NCBI GenBank assembly: GCA_000436115.1
Contig: FR894514.1
Coordinates: 1 to 42,163, forward strand
Direction of reading: 5' to 3'
DNA length: 42,163 nt
Origin: Firmicutes bacterium CAG:534
Lineage (GTDB): Bacteria > Bacillota > Clostridia > Lachnospirales > Lachnospiraceae
The position numbers were made by a program, and so were the translations under genes. Positions 32,928-41,301 of the stretch are shown piece by piece (within the stretch, counting starts at the first letter, position 1; every line of letters begins with the position of its first letter). The notes below the pieces were generated by a model. The model ran no database searches and was not told the origin of the DNA. It was given only the letters and a program-made list of their open reading frames with translations.

Positions 32928-33779
32928 ATGGCAGAAGAATGGACGGAAGCATATACGGATTTTGCCAGTGTGTATGATACCTTTATGGACGATACCCCCT
33001 ATCAGGAGTGGGCTGATTTTTTGGCAGAGCTGATAAGTACCTATGGGATCTCAAAGCCCCATAAGAATGGAGAAAAAGCATTAGAGGCAGAGTCCTCCGA
33101 GAAGGAAAAGCTGGAAACGGAAAAAGATCTGGTCGTGGATCTGGGCTGCGGCACCGGAACCCTTACAGAGCTTTTATCCCGGAAGGGCTATGATATGATC
33201 GGAGTGGACATGTCCGCCGAAATGCTGAATGTGGCCCTTGCCAAGAAAGAAAAATCAGGCAGCCCTATCCTGTATCTTTGCCAGGATATGCGGGAGCTGG
33301 ACCTGTACAGCACAGTGGGAACGGTGATCAGCGTATGCGACTCCGTGAATTATCTTCTGGAAGACGAAGAGGTACTGGAAACCTTTGGCCTGGTGAATAA
33401 TTATCTTTATCCGGGAGGGATCTTCCTTTTCGACTTTAATACCGTGTATAAATATGAGCAGATCATTGGGGATACCACCATTGCGGAAAACAGGGAAAAA
33501 TGCAGTTTCATCTGGGAAAACTATTACCATGAGGACGGACATATCAATGAATATGATCTGACTGTTTTTGCAGGGGAGGAAAAAAGCGGGCTGTTCCGGC
33601 GCTTTACGGAGACCCATTTCCAAAGGGGTTATACCGTGGAAGAAATGAAGGGCTTTCTGGAACAGGCAGGGCTGGAACCCATTCGGTTTCTGGACGCAGA
33701 TACCCATAAGGAACCTACTGCATGCAGCGAGCGGATCTATGGGATCGCAAGAGAAAAACAAAAAGGTGAGAGAGAATAA
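32928..33779 (+). CDS. class I SAM-dependent methyltransferase
   Basis: A 283-residue methyltransferase. An N-terminal YTDFASVYDTFMDDTPYQEW helix leads into SAM motif I (VVDLGCGTGTLTELLSRKGY), motif II (MIGVDMSAEMLNVALAK), QDMRELDLYSTVGTVISVCD and the FLFDFNT strand. A low-complexity Lys/Glu stretch (about 45-70) before motif I is an insertion not usual in the family. The AGGAG site is 11 bases before the ATG. The stop shares one base with the hslO start (TAATG), so translation is coupled to Hsp33. Substrate unknown. Confidence 0.85.
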   Translation: MAEEWTEAYTDFASVYDTFMDDTPYQEWADFLAELISTYGISKPHKNGEKALEAESSEKEKLETEKDLVVDLGCGTGTLTELLSRKGYDMIGVDMSAEMLNVALAKKEKSGSPILYLCQDMRELDLYSTVGTVISVCDSVNYLLEDEEVLETFGLVNNYLYPGGIFLFDFNTVYKYEQIIGDTTIAENREKCSFIWENYYHEDGHINEYDLTVFAGEEKSGLFRRFTETHFQRGYTVEEMKGFLEQAGLEPIRFLDADTHKEPTACSERIYGIAREKQKGERE

Positions 33780-34663
33780 TGGCAGATTATATTGTCAGGG
33801 CAACGGCGGCAAATGCGCAGATCAGGGCATTTGCCGCAAATACAAAAGAGATGGTGGAGGAGGCAAGAAGGATCCATAACACCAGCCCCGTAGTGACCGC
33901 AGCGCTGGGCAGACTGCTCACAGGCGGCGCTATGATGGGAGCCATGCAAAAGGGTGAGGAGGATCTGTTGACTCTGCAAGTCAGCGGTGACGGCCCGTTA
34001 AAGGGAATGACGGTTACCGCAGACGCCAGGGGAAATGTGAAGGGCTATGCCATAGAACCACAGGTCATGCTGCCCCCAAGTAAGGCAGGAAAGCTGGATG
34101 TAGGGGGAGCAGTAGGGAAAGGAAGCCTGCGTGTTATTAAAGACATGGGACTAAAAGAGCCTTATGTGGGGCAGACAGTACTGCAGACAGGAGAGATTGC
34201 AGAGGATCTGACTTATTATTTTGCAACCTCAGAGCAGGTGCCTTCCAGCGTAGGGCTGGGAGTCCTTATGGAGAAGGATAATACCGTAAAGCAGGCGGGA
34301 GGCTTTATTTTGCAGCTGATGCCCTTTGCGGAGGAAGAAGTGATTGCAAAGCTGGAACAAAATCTTTCGGATTTTACGTCAGTGACCAGGGTGCTGGATG
34401 AGGGAAAGACGCCGGAGGAAATGCTGGGGCTTTTACTTTCCGGGCTTGATCTGGAGATCACAGATACCAGACCTGCAGCATTTTGCTGTAATTGCAGCAG
34501 AGAACGGGTGGAAAGAGCGATCATCAGCATCGGCCGGAAGGAAATCCGGGAGATGATCGAGGAGCAAAAGCCGATTTCGGTGAACTGTCATTTTTGTAAC
34601 AGGGAATACAGCTTTTCACCGGCCCAGCTGAAAGAGCTGCTTGGGCGGTGCGGAAAGGAATAA
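33779..34663 (+). CDS. hslO: Hsp33 redox-regulated chaperone
   Basis: A 294-residue cytoplasmic holdase activated by oxidation. The N-terminal domain has the family pattern SPVVTAALGRLLTGGAMMGA and VSGDGPLKGMTVTADARGNV. The C-terminal zinc centre is intact: C-x-C in FCCNCSRERVE and C-x-x-C in VNCHFCNREYSF, about 35 residues apart. Oxidation would release Zn2+ and unfold the linker, exposing the client site. The length is normal. The start overlaps the methyltransferase stop by one base, and nadE follows after eight bases, giving a tight operon. Confidence 0.94.
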   Translation: MADYIVRATAANAQIRAFAANTKEMVEEARRIHNTSPVVTAALGRLLTGGAMMGAMQKGEEDLLTLQVSGDGPLKGMTVTADARGNVKGYAIEPQVMLPPSKAGKLDVGGAVGKGSLRVIKDMGLKEPYVGQTVLQTGEIAEDLTYYFATSEQVPSSVGLGVLMEKDNTVKQAGGFILQLMPFAEEEVIAKLEQNLSDFTSVTRVLDEGKTPEEMLGLLLSGLDLEITDTRPAAFCCNCSRERVERAIISIGRKEIREMIEEQKPISVNCHFCNREYSFSPAQLKELLGRCGKE

Positions 34664-34671
34664 AACAGAAA

Positions 34672-36597
34672 ATGGATCAGGGCTTTATCAAGGCAGCGGC
34701 CGTTACTCCTCCTGTCAGGGTAGCGGATGTGGAATATAATAGGGAACAGATCGAAAAGGGAGTGGAGGAAGCGGCGGCACACGGCGCAAAAATCATTGTG
34801 TTTCCGGAGCTGTGCCTTTGCGGCTATACCTGTGAGGATCTTCTTTTGCAGGATCTTCTCTTAGAGGCCTGTAAAAGAGAACTGCTGACCCTTGCAAGGC
34901 AGTGCAGGGAAATAGACGCCCTGATCTTTGTGGGACTTCCGGTGGAAAGAGAGGGAAAGCTTTACAATGTGGCTGCGGCGCTTTTTCACGGAGAAATACT
35001 GGCGCTGATCCCCAAGGCCAATATCCCTTCCTACGGAGAATTTTATGAAACCAGGCATTTCCACGAAGGAAACCGTGAGCCGGTGTCATTTTGGCTGAAC
35101 GGAAAGGAAATTCCCTTTGGAATGGATCTTCTGTTTCAGGAAACGGAAATGGACGGCCTGCGGGTGGGATGTGAGATCTGCGAGGACATCTGGGTACCCT
35201 TATCGCCCTCCATCTCTCATGCCATGGAGGGAGCGACTATTCTGGTCAATCTATCTGCCTCCAATGAAACCATTGGAAAGGACAGCTATCGGGAGCTGCT
35301 TGTGAAATCCGCCAGCGCCAAGCTGATCGCAGGCTATATATATTGCAGCTGCGCGGGGGGAGAGTCTACCCAGGATCTGGTGTTTGGAGGACATGACCTG
35401 ATCGCAGAGAACGGAACCATTCTCACGCAGTCAAAGAAATTTGAGAGCCAGATCATTTATGGAGATATTGACATCAAAAGGCTTCAGATGGAAAGAAGAA
35501 GGATGAGCAGCTTTCAGGTGGAAGAAAAGCCCCATCATCTGATCCTTCCGTTTACCCTGCACAAAGAAAGAACAAAACTGGAAAGAAGCTTTCCGTGCAG
35601 ACCCTTTGTGCCGGAGGAGCAGGGAGAGCGTGACAGAAGATGCGAGGAGATTTTGTCCATCCAGTCTTATGGTTTACGAAAGCGATATGAACATACGGGC
35701 TGCAGGGGGGCTGTCATCGGGGTTTCCGGGGGACTGGATTCCACGCTGGCTTTACTGGTTACCGTAAGGTGCTTTGATATGCTGGGTCTTCCCAGAAAGA
35801 ATATTATGGCGGTGACCATGCCCTGCTTTGGAACAACGGACAGAACCTATGAAAATGCCTGCAGGCTTGCCAGCACCCTTGGAACGGAGCTTCGGGAGAT
35901 TGATATAAAAGAAGCGGTGAACATTCATTTCAGGGATATTTCTCAGGATCCGGAAAAACATGATGTGACCTATGAAAACGGACAGGCAAGGGAGCGCACC
36001 CAGATTCTGATGGATCTGGCAAACCAGACAGGGGGCCTTGTGATCGGTACCGGAGATATGTCGGAATTAGCCCTGGGCTGGGCAACCTACAATGGGGATC
36101 ATATGTCCATGTACGGGGTCAACAGCGGCGTACCCAAAACTTTGGTAAGACACCTGGTCAGATATTATGCCGATACCTGTGAAAAGGAAGAACTGCGTGA
36201 AGTGCTTCTGGATATTCTGGAAACTCCGGTAAGCCCGGAGCTTCTGCCGCCGGTAGAAGGGAAGATCTCCCAAAAGACGGAGGATCTGGTGGGGCCTTAT
36301 GAGCTTCATGATTTCTTTTTGTATTATATGCTTCGCTGTGGCTTTGAGCCTGCAAAGATTTACAGGCTCGCCGCACTTGCTTTTGATGGAATATATGACA
36401 AAAAAACGATCTTAAAATGGCTTTGCACCTTTTACCGGAGATTTTTCGGACAGCAGTTTAAACGATCCTGTCTGCCGGATGGCCCCAAGGTAGGAAGTGT
36501 TGCACTTTCTCCCAGAGGAGATCTGAGAATGCCTTCTGACGCGTGTGTCAGGTTATGGCTGGAGCAGGCGGAGGCCCTTACTGACTTACAGGACTAG
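34672..36597 (+). CDS. nadE: glutamine-dependent NAD+ synthetase
   Basis: A 641-residue two-domain enzyme that amidates nicotinic acid adenine dinucleotide with ATP, taking ammonia from glutamine. Residues 1-270 are a nitrilase-like glutaminase with catalytic Glu (IIVFPELCLCGYTC), Lys (IPKANIPSYGEFYETRHF) and Cys (GCEICEDIW). Residues 320-640 are the synthetase with the P-loop GVSGGLDSTLAL, GTGDMSELALGW and the conserved LVRHLVRYYAD region. The size fits the long bacterial type. ATG 34672 follows AAAGGAA by 11 bases; the frame opens earlier inside hslO without a better site. It overlaps, tail to tail, the gene at 36578 by 20 bases. Confidence 0.93.
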   Translation: MDQGFIKAAAVTPPVRVADVEYNREQIEKGVEEAAAHGAKIIVFPELCLCGYTCEDLLLQDLLLEACKRELLTLARQCREIDALIFVGLPVEREGKLYNVAAALFHGEILALIPKANIPSYGEFYETRHFHEGNREPVSFWLNGKEIPFGMDLLFQETEMDGLRVGCEICEDIWVPLSPSISHAMEGATILVNLSASNETIGKDSYRELLVKSASAKLIAGYIYCSCAGGESTQDLVFGGHDLIAENGTILTQSKKFESQIIYGDIDIKRLQMERRRMSSFQVEEKPHHLILPFTLHKERTKLERSFPCRPFVPEEQGERDRRCEEILSIQSYGLRKRYEHTGCRGAVIGVSGGLDSTLALLVTVRCFDMLGLPRKNIMAVTMPCFGTTDRTYENACRLASTLGTELREIDIKEAVNIHFRDISQDPEKHDVTYENGQARERTQILMDLANQTGGLVIGTGDMSELALGWATYNGDHMSMYGVNSGVPKTLVRHLVRYYADTCEKEELREVLLDILETPVSPELLPPVEGKISQKTEDLVGPYELHDFFLYYMLRCGFEPAKIYRLAALAFDGIYDKKTILKWLCTFYRRFFGQQFKRSCLPDGPKVGSVALSPRGDLRMPSDACVRLWLEQAEALTDLQD

Positions 36598-37072
36598 GAC
36601 TGCCGGGTGAGGCGCTGGAGGAAGGCGAGGGTGCAGCGGCCTTTTCCAGAGAAGCCTTGATTGCATTTAAAAGTACCATAGAGGTATATTTATTGTCATC
36701 TGCATAGGTAATGCTTTCCAGAGACTGGCTTCTTAATATTTGACCAGCCAGGTCATCAAAGGAAGGCTCCAGTAACGGAAACATGGTGGCAACGGCGTCA
36801 TCCAGGTTGATCATCTGAATGTCGTTGATATTGGTCTCATCTACGGTGACTTCCACATCCACGGTCTTATCATTCAGGATCAGGGAGGTGGTATAAACAC
36901 CGGGAACATAGGTAGCGGTAGGGGTAACATCCGAAGAGGAGATTTCCTTTTTGTCTCTGGGGATGAACATAATGACCAGAAGGATGACAAACAGTATTCC
37001 CAGTATGGCAAAGATCCCGGTATATATTAATTCTTTCAGATGAAGTACAACGATTTTGGTGTTAGAGCTCAT
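36578..37072 (-). CDS. membrane-anchored FMN-bind-like protein
   Basis: A 164-residue protein with one N-terminal helix (ELIYTGIFAILGILFVILLV) and an extracytoplasmic domain. The domain runs from YVPGVYTTSLILNDKTVDVE, through INDIQMINLDD, to ILRSQSLESITYADDNKYTS and a final helix. This layout matches FMN-binding domains in which FMN is attached to the Thr of S-G-A-T, but here the motif reads ADDNKYTS, so covalent FMN is unlikely. The last 20 residues are a Pro/Ser tail. ATG 37072 is preferred because the N-terminal charge pattern fits a membrane anchor; the frame extends to 37132. The ribosome binding site (ACGGGGA) is weak. Confidence 0.65.
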   Translation of the reverse strand: MSSNTKIVVLHLKELIYTGIFAILGILFVILLVIMFIPRDKKEISSSDVTPTATYVPGVYTTSLILNDKTVDVEVTVDETNINDIQMINLDDAVATMFPLLEPSFDDLAGQILRSQSLESITYADDNKYTSMVLLNAIKASLEKAAAPSPSSSASPGSPSPVSQ

Positions 37073-37211
37073 TTTTTTGATCCCCGTAGGTTCTTTTTTA
37101 CAATCTATTAAAGAAGAGATTGTTTTATGCACGGGAATTGGAAATCATTGTCAGGCGGGACGGAAGGGAGATGCTTTCGGAAGACTGCCATGATTAGAAG
37201 GGAGAAGGAGA

Positions 37212-38204
37212 ATGTATACGGCAAAGGAAGGCAGATATGAGAACATGATTTATAACAGATGCGGAAAGAGCGGACTGAAGCTGCCTGCGCTTTCCCTGGG
37301 AATGTGGCATAATTTTGGATCGGTGAATGATGTGGAAAATATGAAAAAGATCCTTTTTACTGCCTTTGACAACGGGATCACCCACTTTGACCTGGCCAAC
37401 AATTACGGCCCGGTTTACGGAAGTGCGGAGGCCAATATGGGCAGGATCCTGAAATCAGATCTGATGCCCTACAGGAAAGAGATGGTAATCTCCACCAAGG
37501 CAGGGTACGATATGTGGAAGGGGCCTTACGGAGACGGAGGTTCCAGGAAATACCTGATCTCCAGCCTTGATGAAAGCTTAAGGAGACTGGGGCTCGACTA
37601 TGTGGACATTTTTTATCATCACCGCCCGGATCCGGAAACGCCTCTTTATGAAACCATGCAGGCCTTAGATCAGATCGTCCGGTCAGGGAAGGCTCTTTAT
37701 GTGGGAATTTCCAATTATAACAGGGAGCAGACAAAGGAAGCATATCGGATTCTGAAAGAGCTGGGAACGCCCTTTATCATCCATCAGCCTTCCTATTCCA
37801 TGCTGAACAGATGGATCGAGGAGGATGGACTCAAGGATTTCCTGTATGAAAGCGGTATTGGCTGTATCGTATTCAGTCCTCTGGCCCAGGGCATTCTTAC
37901 CGGAAAATACCTAAAAGGGATCCCGGAGGATTCCAGGCTGGGAAGCGGAAAAAGTCCTTATCTTCACAAACAGGATCTGACAGAGGAAAAGCTGCAAAAG
38001 GTAAGAGCGCTTCAGGAGCTTGCCGGAGAAAGAGGACAGACCCTGGCACAGATGGCGCTTTCCTGGATTTTGCGCGACGGCAAGGTGACCTCGATTTTGA
38101 TCGGAGCCAGCAGGCCGCAGCAGATCCTGGAAAATAAGAAAGCACTTGAAAACATCACATTTACAAAGGAAGAATGCGACAGGATCGACGAGATCCTGAA
38201 ATAA
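37212..38204 (+). CDS. aldo/keto reductase (YghZ / L-glyceraldehyde-3-phosphate reductase-like)
   Basis: A 330-residue NADPH-dependent reductase with a TIM barrel. The catalytic tetrad is in view: Asp in THFDLANNYGP, Tyr in the same segment (NNYGPVYG), Lys in VISTKAGYDMW and His in YVDIFYHHRPDP. The cofactor end is GASRPQQILENKKAL. The GPVYGSAEANMG stretch and overall length fit the YghZ branch acting on small aldehydes or methylglyoxal. GGGAG precedes the ATG by eight bases. It stands alone, with the glnA promoter 15 bases after its stop. Confidence 0.9.
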   Translation: MYTAKEGRYENMIYNRCGKSGLKLPALSLGMWHNFGSVNDVENMKKILFTAFDNGITHFDLANNYGPVYGSAEANMGRILKSDLMPYRKEMVISTKAGYDMWKGPYGDGGSRKYLISSLDESLRRLGLDYVDIFYHHRPDPETPLYETMQALDQIVRSGKALYVGISNYNREQTKEAYRILKELGTPFIIHQPSYSMLNRWIEEDGLKDFLYESGIGCIVFSPLAQGILTGKYLKGIPEDSRLGSGKSPYLHKQDLTEEKLQKVRALQELAGERGQTLAQMALSWILRDGKVTSILIGASRPQQILENKKALENITFTKEECDRIDEILK

Positions 38205-38219
38205 GAAAACCGCAGGGTA

Positions 38220-38249
38220 TTGACAAACTGACGGGGCTGCTGTTATGAT
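38220..38249 (+). promoter_or_regulatory. promoter of glnA
   Basis: TTGACA (38220-38225), 18 bases, TATGAT (38244-38249), with TG one base before the -10 (extended). Predicted start near 38256, leaving a leader of about 143 nt before glnA. Confidence 0.75.
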
Positions 38250-38259
38250 AGCAGAGAAC

Positions 38260-38362
38260 AAGGGCGTTCATATAACATTTCGGAACATTATGGCCGTGAT
38301 GCTATATGAGCGCCTTTGTCGTAAGCATTGTCCGGGTGGAGAAGAAATTAAGGCGGACAAAG
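38260..38362 (+). promoter_or_regulatory. structured glnA leader, candidate ANTAR or metabolite target
   Basis: The leader can form a 15-bp stem (38260-38274 with 38303-38317, two wobble pairs). A second stem TTGTCCG (38328-38334) with CGGACAA (38354-38360) is possible. CTTTGTC (38314-38320), part of the first stem, can instead pair with GACAAAG (38356-38362), so alternative folds exclude each other. No U-run follows, so it is not a plain terminator. The ANTAR gene downstream makes an RNA-binding control plausible, but I could not identify two ANNGNN hexaloops with confidence. Confidence 0.5.
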
Positions 38363-38398
38363 AATAAATTATATACAAGACGAAAGGAAGAGTACATT

Positions 38399-39733
38399 AT
38401 GATGAAGCATTATTCAAAGGAAGACATCATGAACCTGGTAAATGACGAGGATGTGGAATTTATCAGACTGCAGTTTACAGACATGTTCGGAAGTCTGAAG
38501 AATGTGGCGATCACTGCAAGCCAGCTTGAAAAGGCACTGGATAATAAGTGCATGTTTGACGGCTCTTCGATCGAAGGGTTTGTGCGGATTGAGGAATCCG
38601 ATATGTACTTATATCCTGATTTAAGTACCCTGGAAATCTTTCCATGGAGACCACAGCAGGGCAAGGTAGCCAGGCTGATCTGCGATGTTTATCGTCCAAG
38701 CGGGGAGCCTTTTGAGGGAGATCCCAGATATGTGCTGAAGAGGGCAATTAAGGAAGCGGCCGACATGGGCTATATTTTTGAAGTGGGGCCGGAGTGCGAG
38801 TTTTTCTTATTCCACACAGATGAAAACGGACTGCCTACCACAGTGAGCTATGAAAAGGCAGGATATTTTGATTTAGGGCCTTTGGATCTGGGAGAAAATG
38901 CAAGAAGAGATATGATTCTTACGCTGGAAGATATGGGCTTTGTGATCGAGGCGTCCCACCACGAGGTAGCGCCTGCCCAGCATGAGATCGACTTTAAATA
39001 TGATGAAGCACTTGCCACCGCTGACAATATCATGACCTTTAAACTGGCGGTAAAGACCATTGCCAAAAGACATGGCCTGCATGCAACCTTTATGCCCAAG
39101 CCCAAATACGGCATTAACGGTTCCGGCATGCATATTAACATGTCCCTGTCCAAGGACGGAAAGAATATTTTCAACGATCCCGAAGGGAATTTGGGCTTAT
39201 CCAAGGAAGCCTACTATTTCATTGGCGGGATCATGAAACATATGAAGGGAATGACAGCAATCACCAATCCTCTTGTCAATTCCTATAAGCGTCTGGTGCC
39301 CGGTTATGAGGCGCCGGTATACATTGCATGGAGCGCTACCAACAGAAGCCCGCTGATCCGTATCCCGGCATCAAGGGGAGAGGGCACAAGAATAGAGCTG
39401 CGCTGCCCGGATCCGTCCGCAAATCCTTATCTGGCGCTTGCTGTCTGCCTCAGGGCAGGGCTTGACGGGATCGCCAATAAGATTATGCCGCCGGAAAGCG
39501 TGGACTGCAATATTTTTGCACTTTCCGAGGAGGAAAAGAAGGAAAGAAAGATCGAGGCAATTCCGGGAACACTGATCGAGGCAGTGGGAGAGCTGGAAAA
39601 GGATTCTTTTATCCAGGAAGTATTAGGAAAGCACGTTTCTGCAAAATACATTGAAGCAAAGAAGGAGGAATGGGCAAATTACCGCTCACAGGTAACTGAC
39701 TGGGAGATTAATCAGTATCTGAATCAGTTCTAG
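38399..39733 (+). CDS. glnA: glutamine synthetase type I (GSI-alpha)
   Basis: A 444-residue dodecameric enzyme making glutamine from glutamate, ammonia and ATP. Motifs: MFDGSSIEGFVRIEESDMYL, EVGPECEFFLF, HHEVAPAQHEIDFKYDEA, GSGMHINMSLSK, YEAPVYIAWSATNRSPLIRI and ANPYLALAVC. The short length and lack of the GSI-beta insertion place it in the alpha group of Gram-positive bacteria, which is regulated by feedback inhibition rather than adenylylation. AAGGAAG lies about eight bases before ATG 38399; a second ATG follows at once. It is probably co-transcribed with the ANTAR regulator at 39767. Confidence 0.95.
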   Translation: MMKHYSKEDIMNLVNDEDVEFIRLQFTDMFGSLKNVAITASQLEKALDNKCMFDGSSIEGFVRIEESDMYLYPDLSTLEIFPWRPQQGKVARLICDVYRPSGEPFEGDPRYVLKRAIKEAADMGYIFEVGPECEFFLFHTDENGLPTTVSYEKAGYFDLGPLDLGENARRDMILTLEDMGFVIEASHHEVAPAQHEIDFKYDEALATADNIMTFKLAVKTIAKRHGLHATFMPKPKYGINGSGMHINMSLSKDGKNIFNDPEGNLGLSKEAYYFIGGIMKHMKGMTAITNPLVNSYKRLVPGYEAPVYIAWSATNRSPLIRIPASRGEGTRIELRCPDPSANPYLALAVCLRAGLDGIANKIMPPESVDCNIFALSEEEKKERKIEAIPGTLIEAVGELEKDSFIQEVLGKHVSAKYIEAKKEEWANYRSQVTDWEINQYLNQF

Positions 39734-39766
39734 GCGCATTGATAATTCAAATGAGGAGGTGTGCGG

Positions 39767-40315
39767 ATGACAGGTGTAATTGTTGTCCTCCCGAAGATAG
39801 ATGATGCCAAGAACATGAAAAATCTGCTTGTCAGAAACGGAATTCCCGTGTCAGGAGTCTGTACGACCGGTGCACAGGCCATTGCAATGGCAGATGATCT
39901 CAATGACGGTATAGTCATAAGCGGTTATAAGCTTGCAGATATGATCTATTCCCAGCTCAATCAGGATCTGCCGCCGGGATTTGAGCTTTTGCTCATGGCT
40001 TCCCAGCAGATCATTGGAAGCGGGATCATTGAGCGGGATATTATGTGCCTTTCCATGCCCCTTAAGCTTCATGATCTGATCAACACAGTGGACATGATGA
40101 TCCAGGGGATTGAGCGGCGCAGGAGAAAACGCAGGGAAAAGCCCAGGGAAAGAAACGAAGAGCAGGCAAGGCTTATTAAGGATGCAAAGGAGGTTCTGAT
40201 GAGTCGAAATCATATGTCTGAAGAGGAGGCACATAGATATATTCAAAAGTGCAGTATGGATAGTGGAACAAACATGGTAGAAACGGCACAGATGGTGCTT
40301 ACCATGATGAAGTAA
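39767..40315 (+). CDS. response regulator-like protein with ANTAR RNA-binding domain
   Basis: A 182-residue protein. The N-terminal 120 residues form a receiver-like fold (VIVVLPKIDDAKNMKNLLVR, GVCTTGAQAIAMADD, VISGYKLADMIY), but the phospho-accepting Asp position reads VISG, so phosphorylation may be lost. A basic coil (ERRRRKRREKPRERNEEQAR) leads to the ANTAR domain (LIKDAKEVLMSRNHMSEEEA, then HRYIQKCSMDSGTNMVETA). ANTAR proteins bind paired hairpins with hexaloops to prevent termination. Placement next to glnA matches the NitR-type arrangement known from clostridia. GAGGAGGT six bases upstream selects ATG 39767 over GTG 39761. Confidence 0.85.
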   Translation: MTGVIVVLPKIDDAKNMKNLLVRNGIPVSGVCTTGAQAIAMADDLNDGIVISGYKLADMIYSQLNQDLPPGFELLLMASQQIIGSGIIERDIMCLSMPLKLHDLINTVDMMIQGIERRRRKRREKPRERNEEQARLIKDAKEVLMSRNHMSEEEAHRYIQKCSMDSGTNMVETAQMVLTMMK

Positions 40316-40321
40316 AAAGAG

Positions 40322-40380
40322 AAAAGAGCTGCCTGGCGTGTATCGTGAATTTCAGGATGCCGCCGGGAGGCTCTTTTTTT
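40322..40380 (+). terminator. terminator of the glnA-ANTAR unit
   Basis: AAAAGAGCTGCCTGGCG (40322-40338 region) pairs with CGCCGGGAGGCTCTT, followed by T residues to 40380. It lies six bases after the ANTAR stop. Confidence 0.8.
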
Positions 40381-40468
40381 GTGCCCGGGCGGCGCACATT
40401 CTTTAGAAATAAAAACAAATTGAAGAAAAAACAGGACAGGCATCGTTATAACAGGTGAAAACCAATAA

Positions 40469-40600
40469 ATGGAAGCCTGGGTAAGGGAAAAGGGCGCGGC
40501 AGGGATTTTTATCAGTAAACTGATTCCCATGATCCGGACGCTGATCTCGATTCCTGCCGGTGTGGCGAAGATGGATCTTGTCAACGCCGCCCAACAGTGA
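40469..40600 (+). pseudogene. DedA family membrane protein remnant
   Basis: One frame reads MEAWVREKGAAGIFISKLIP and MIRTLISIPAGVAKMDLVNA before TGA 40598-40600. This is the core of a DedA/SNARE-associated protein (G....F..R.IP..RTLISIPAG..M). The frame continues upstream past a TAA (40466-40468) with ITGENQ, so the gene is cut at both ends and also has a stop. The end runs into the 40583-40616 hairpin. The remainder of the gene is missing. Confidence 0.6.
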
Positions 40601-40616
40601 CAACGGGCGGCGTTTT
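40583..40616 (+). terminator. GC-rich terminator hairpin
   Basis: AACGCCGCCC (40583-40592) pairs perfectly with GGGCGGCGTT (40605-40614), followed by TT. It overlaps the end of the DedA remnant and may be the edge of inserted DNA. Confidence 0.65.
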
Positions 40617-40653
40617 CATAATCGTTGGTAGGGTTGTTTACAGCTTCAACCAG

Positions 40654-40676
40654 GCTCCCAGCTGAGCTATACCCCC
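40654..40676 (-). tRNA. tRNA-Ala-like 5' fragment (not a full tRNA)
   Basis: On the minus strand bases 40676-40654 read GGGGGTATAGCTCAGCTGGG followed by AGC, the acceptor and D-arm start of a tRNA-Ala. The following sequence does not continue as a tRNA, so no anticodon or T arm exists. It directly adjoins a truncated serine recombinase, as expected for an attachment-site scar. Confidence 0.5.
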
Positions 40677-41020
40677 ATATAAGGGGTAACAAACCTTTTT
40701 ACATCTGCGCTGCGTTCGGCTGCGGTGTCAAGCTCCTGCGTCAGTTCCGCGATACGTCGCGTCAGCGTCTTTTTTTCTTCATCATAGCCGGAAGTCAAGA
40801 AAGCAAATTGTTCATCAGAGAGCTTCCCTAAAGCGTTGTCCTCATACAGTTTGCGGAATAAGACGTTTAATTCGCTCATTCTGCACTGTGCCTTGTCAAG
40901 CTCCTTGTGCTGCTGCGCCATTGTTTTCTTCATGGCTTGCTCGCTGCACTCATTCGCCGTTTGGATAAATGCCTGTTCGTGGGTCTGCACATAGGACAGT
41001 ACCCGTTGCAGGTCGGCAAA
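40667..41020 (-). pseudogene. TnpX-like large serine recombinase, C-terminal remnant
   Basis: About 118 residues from FADLQRVLSYVQTHEQAF through AMKKTMAQQHKELDKAQCRM, LFRKLYEDNALGKLSDEQFA and DEEKKTLTRRIAELTQELDT, ending RFVTPYMGV-stop. This is the coiled-coil C-terminal region of Tn4451-type (TnpX/TndX) serine recombinases. The catalytic Ser domain is absent and the last residues come from the tRNA-like fragment, so the gene is cut at both ends. The frame extends upstream to 41095 but with unrelated sequence. Confidence 0.7.
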
Positions 41021-41032
41021 CGGAATAGAAAA

Positions 41033-41093
41033 GTTTTTCAAAAAAGTTTTGAAAAACGCAAAATGCGCCCGTCTGCAAGGCGCAGACGGGCGC
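41033..41093 (-). terminator. double hairpin, probable element terminator
   Basis: GCGCCCGTCTGC (41065-41076) pairs perfectly with GCAGACGGGCGC (41082-41093). On the minus strand it is followed by a T-rich stretch and a second perfect inverted repeat GTTTTTCAAAA (41033-41043) with TTTTGAAAAAC (41047-41057). It lies upstream of the recombinase remnant on that strand. Confidence 0.6.
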
Positions 41094-41222
41094 AAAGGAA
41101 ATGTAAGCAGTATTCAGATGATTTGACAGTTCATATTCATAAGCGGAGTGTCCCAACGTAGAAGCGGAGCTTTTTTTAATCCGCTACCATTTGTCGGATA
41201 TTGTCGAAAAAGATAATGAAAC

Positions 41223-41250
41223 ACGGCGGCACCCTCCTAAATGCCGCCGT
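41223..41250 (-). repeat. GCCGCC hairpin 1
   Basis: ACGGCGGCA (41223-41231) pairs with TGCCGCCGT (41242-41250). Read on the minus strand it is followed by a T-rich segment, so it may terminate transcription. Part of a set of similar hairpins between 40583 and 41390. Confidence 0.55.
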
Positions 41251-41301
41251 AAAATCACATGATGTTGGGTCGTCGCAAGATTAGGGATATGCAAAAAGAA
41301 A

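Noticed and set aside
38260..38362. A standard intrinsic terminator in the glnA leader
   Set aside because: Neither stem is followed by a U-run, so it cannot be called a terminator; it is kept only as a structured leader.
40243..40692. A long minus-strand open frame of 149 codons across the ANTAR end and the terminator
   Set aside because: It runs through the ANTAR coding end, its terminator, the DedA remnant and a tRNA-like fragment in the antisense direction. It has no domain and its start lies in the tRNA-like piece.
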